Assembly (NCBI GenBank): GCA_025355835.1
Contig: JANXYW010000137.1
Coordinates: 1 to 5,378 of the forward strand
Direction of reading: 5' to 3'
Length of the DNA: 5,378 nucleotides
Source: Chloroflexota bacterium
GTDB lineage: Bacteria > Chloroflexota > Dehalococcoidia > DSTF01 > JACRBR01
Shown here: positions 4,617-5,378 of the stretch, piece after piece
How the letters are laid out: every line of letters starts with the position of its first letter
Numbering within the stretch: position 1 is the first letter of the stretch
Translations under genes and position numbers: made by a program
Notes under the pieces: generated by a model
Databases searched by the model: none
What the model was told of the DNA's origin: nothing
What the model saw: only the letters and a program-made list of their open reading frames with translations

Positions 4617-5378
4617 ATGCTCGCCAAAGCGCTCAACCTCAACCAGGACCGCATCGCCGTGACGGAGCTGTTCGGCGCGATTCCTTCGTCGGCGAAGACG
4701 GCCGAATACGTGCGAATGCTGAAGGCGATCGAGGAGAACGCGCATATCCGCGCGATGGTCGTCGATATCGACTGCCCGGGCGGAGGAGCGAGCGCGTCGG
4801 AGTATCTGTACCGGGCCGTCGCGAAGGTGAAGGCGAAGAAGCCCGTCGTGGCGTTCGTGCGCGGGACGGGCGCCTCGGGCGGCTACATGGTGGGCTGCGC
4901 AGCGACGAAAATGCTGGCGGCGCCGATGGCGATCGTCGGGTCGATCGGCGTCATATCGATGCGGCCGATGCTGTACGAGCTGTTCACCAAGATCGGCGTG
5001 CGGATGGAGGTGACGAAGTCCGGGCGGCTGAAGGACATGTTCTCGAACTTCCGCGAGCCGACCGATGAGGAGCGCGTGAAGGAACAGGCGCTGCTCGATT
5101 CGTTCTACGACCGCTTCGTCGAAATCGTCTCCGAAGCGCGCAGCATGACGCGCGAACAGATCCGCGCCCTCGCCACTGGCGAGATCTACACCGCGATCCA
5201 GGCGAAACAGAACGGCCTGATCGACGATCTGGGCGACCTGGACGAGGCGATCGACCTCGCGCAGTCGCTCGCGGGTCTTTCCGAGCGGAAGGTGACGTAC
5301 GCGCGGCCGCGCAAGGGGCTGCGGGAGCGGTTGATGGCGAACACCGCCGCCAGCTTCGCTGGCGCCGCCAGCCACGCC
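4617..5378 (+). CDS. sppA: S49 family serine protease, SppA-like (3' end outside window)
   Basis: The frame is open for 254 codons to the window edge. SppA proteins cut leftover signal peptides and other membrane-associated peptides with a Ser/Lys dyad. The nucleophile is Ser87 in GTGASGGYMVG (83-93) and the general base is Lys139 in SGRLKDMFSNFREPT (135-149). The 52-residue gap equals that of Bacillus subtilis SppA (Ser147/Lys199, from memory). VVDIDCPGGG (48-57) is the conserved DxPGG loop, with Cys53 where Ser is usual; GSIGVIS (108-114) is another family block. TGEIYTAIQAKQNGLID (187-203) matches the conserved C-terminal region. The protein begins directly with the first strand (RIAVTELFG, 12-20) and has no signal peptide or membrane anchor, unlike classical SppA, so it may be cytoplasmic. 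The Shine-Dalgarno supports this start. The Ala-rich end is encoded by a hairpin-like stretch (5348-5364). Confidence 0.93.
   Translation, partial: MLAKALNLNQDRIAVTELFGAIPSSAKTAEYVRMLKAIEENAHIRAMVVDIDCPGGGASASEYLYRAVAKVKAKKPVVAFVRGTGASGGYMVGCAATKMLAAPMAIVGSIGVISMRPMLYELFTKIGVRMEVTKSGRLKDMFSNFREPTDEERVKEQALLDSFYDRFVEIVSEARSMTREQIRALATGEIYTAIQAKQNGLIDDLGDLDEAIDLAQSLAGLSERKVTYARPRKGLRERLMANTAASFAGAASHA

Noticed and set aside
4347..5375. Long open frame on the minus strand, 342 codons
   Set aside because: It lies antisense to the SppA-like gene, which has a full set of family motifs. Its translation is Arg/His-rich and runs through repeats, as expected for a GC-rich shadow.

Overview
The window is GC-rich bacterial DNA, probably from an environmental lineage. 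It carries four recognisable genes and two spacers full of short repeats. The mix of a PA1024-type flavin reductase, an aberrant acyl-CoA dehydrogenase, a rubrerythrin-VIT1 fusion, heptanucleotide tandem repeats and dispersed hairpin repeats would suit Chloroflexota or Acidobacteriota. That placement is inference from general familiarity; no marker gene is present.

Layout. Bases 1-45 are probably the last codons of an upstream gene. An acyl-CoA-dehydrogenase-fold flavoprotein runs + at 202-1359, with a clear Shine-Dalgarno. It converges, with a 32-bp gap, on a minus-strand gene (1392-2369) for an FMN NADH:quinone reductase of the P. aeruginosa PA1024 type, usually labelled nitronate monooxygenase. 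A 304-bp repeat-bearing spacer (2370-2673) separates this from a second minus-strand gene (2674-3825), in which a ferritin-like diiron domain is fused to a VIT1/CCC1 iron transporter. A 791-bp divergent spacer (3826-4616) shows no convincing gene and is a patchwork of hairpin repeats and two heptamer arrays. An S49 (SppA-like) serine protease starts + at 4617 and is cut by the window end. It has an ideal Ser/Lys dyad but no N-terminal membrane anchor.

The genes do not form an operon or an obvious pathway. The acyl-CoA-dehydrogenase-like protein and the quinone reductase are both flavoproteins, and the VIT1 fusion handles iron; any redox or iron-stress link is speculation. I found no undescribed multi-gene system. 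The most interesting signal is non-coding: six dispersed hairpins that share a short header word (GTRGC/GTAGG) but have different, self-complementary stems. In both places where a stem pair changed between related copies, base pairing survives as G-U on the header-bearing strand only.
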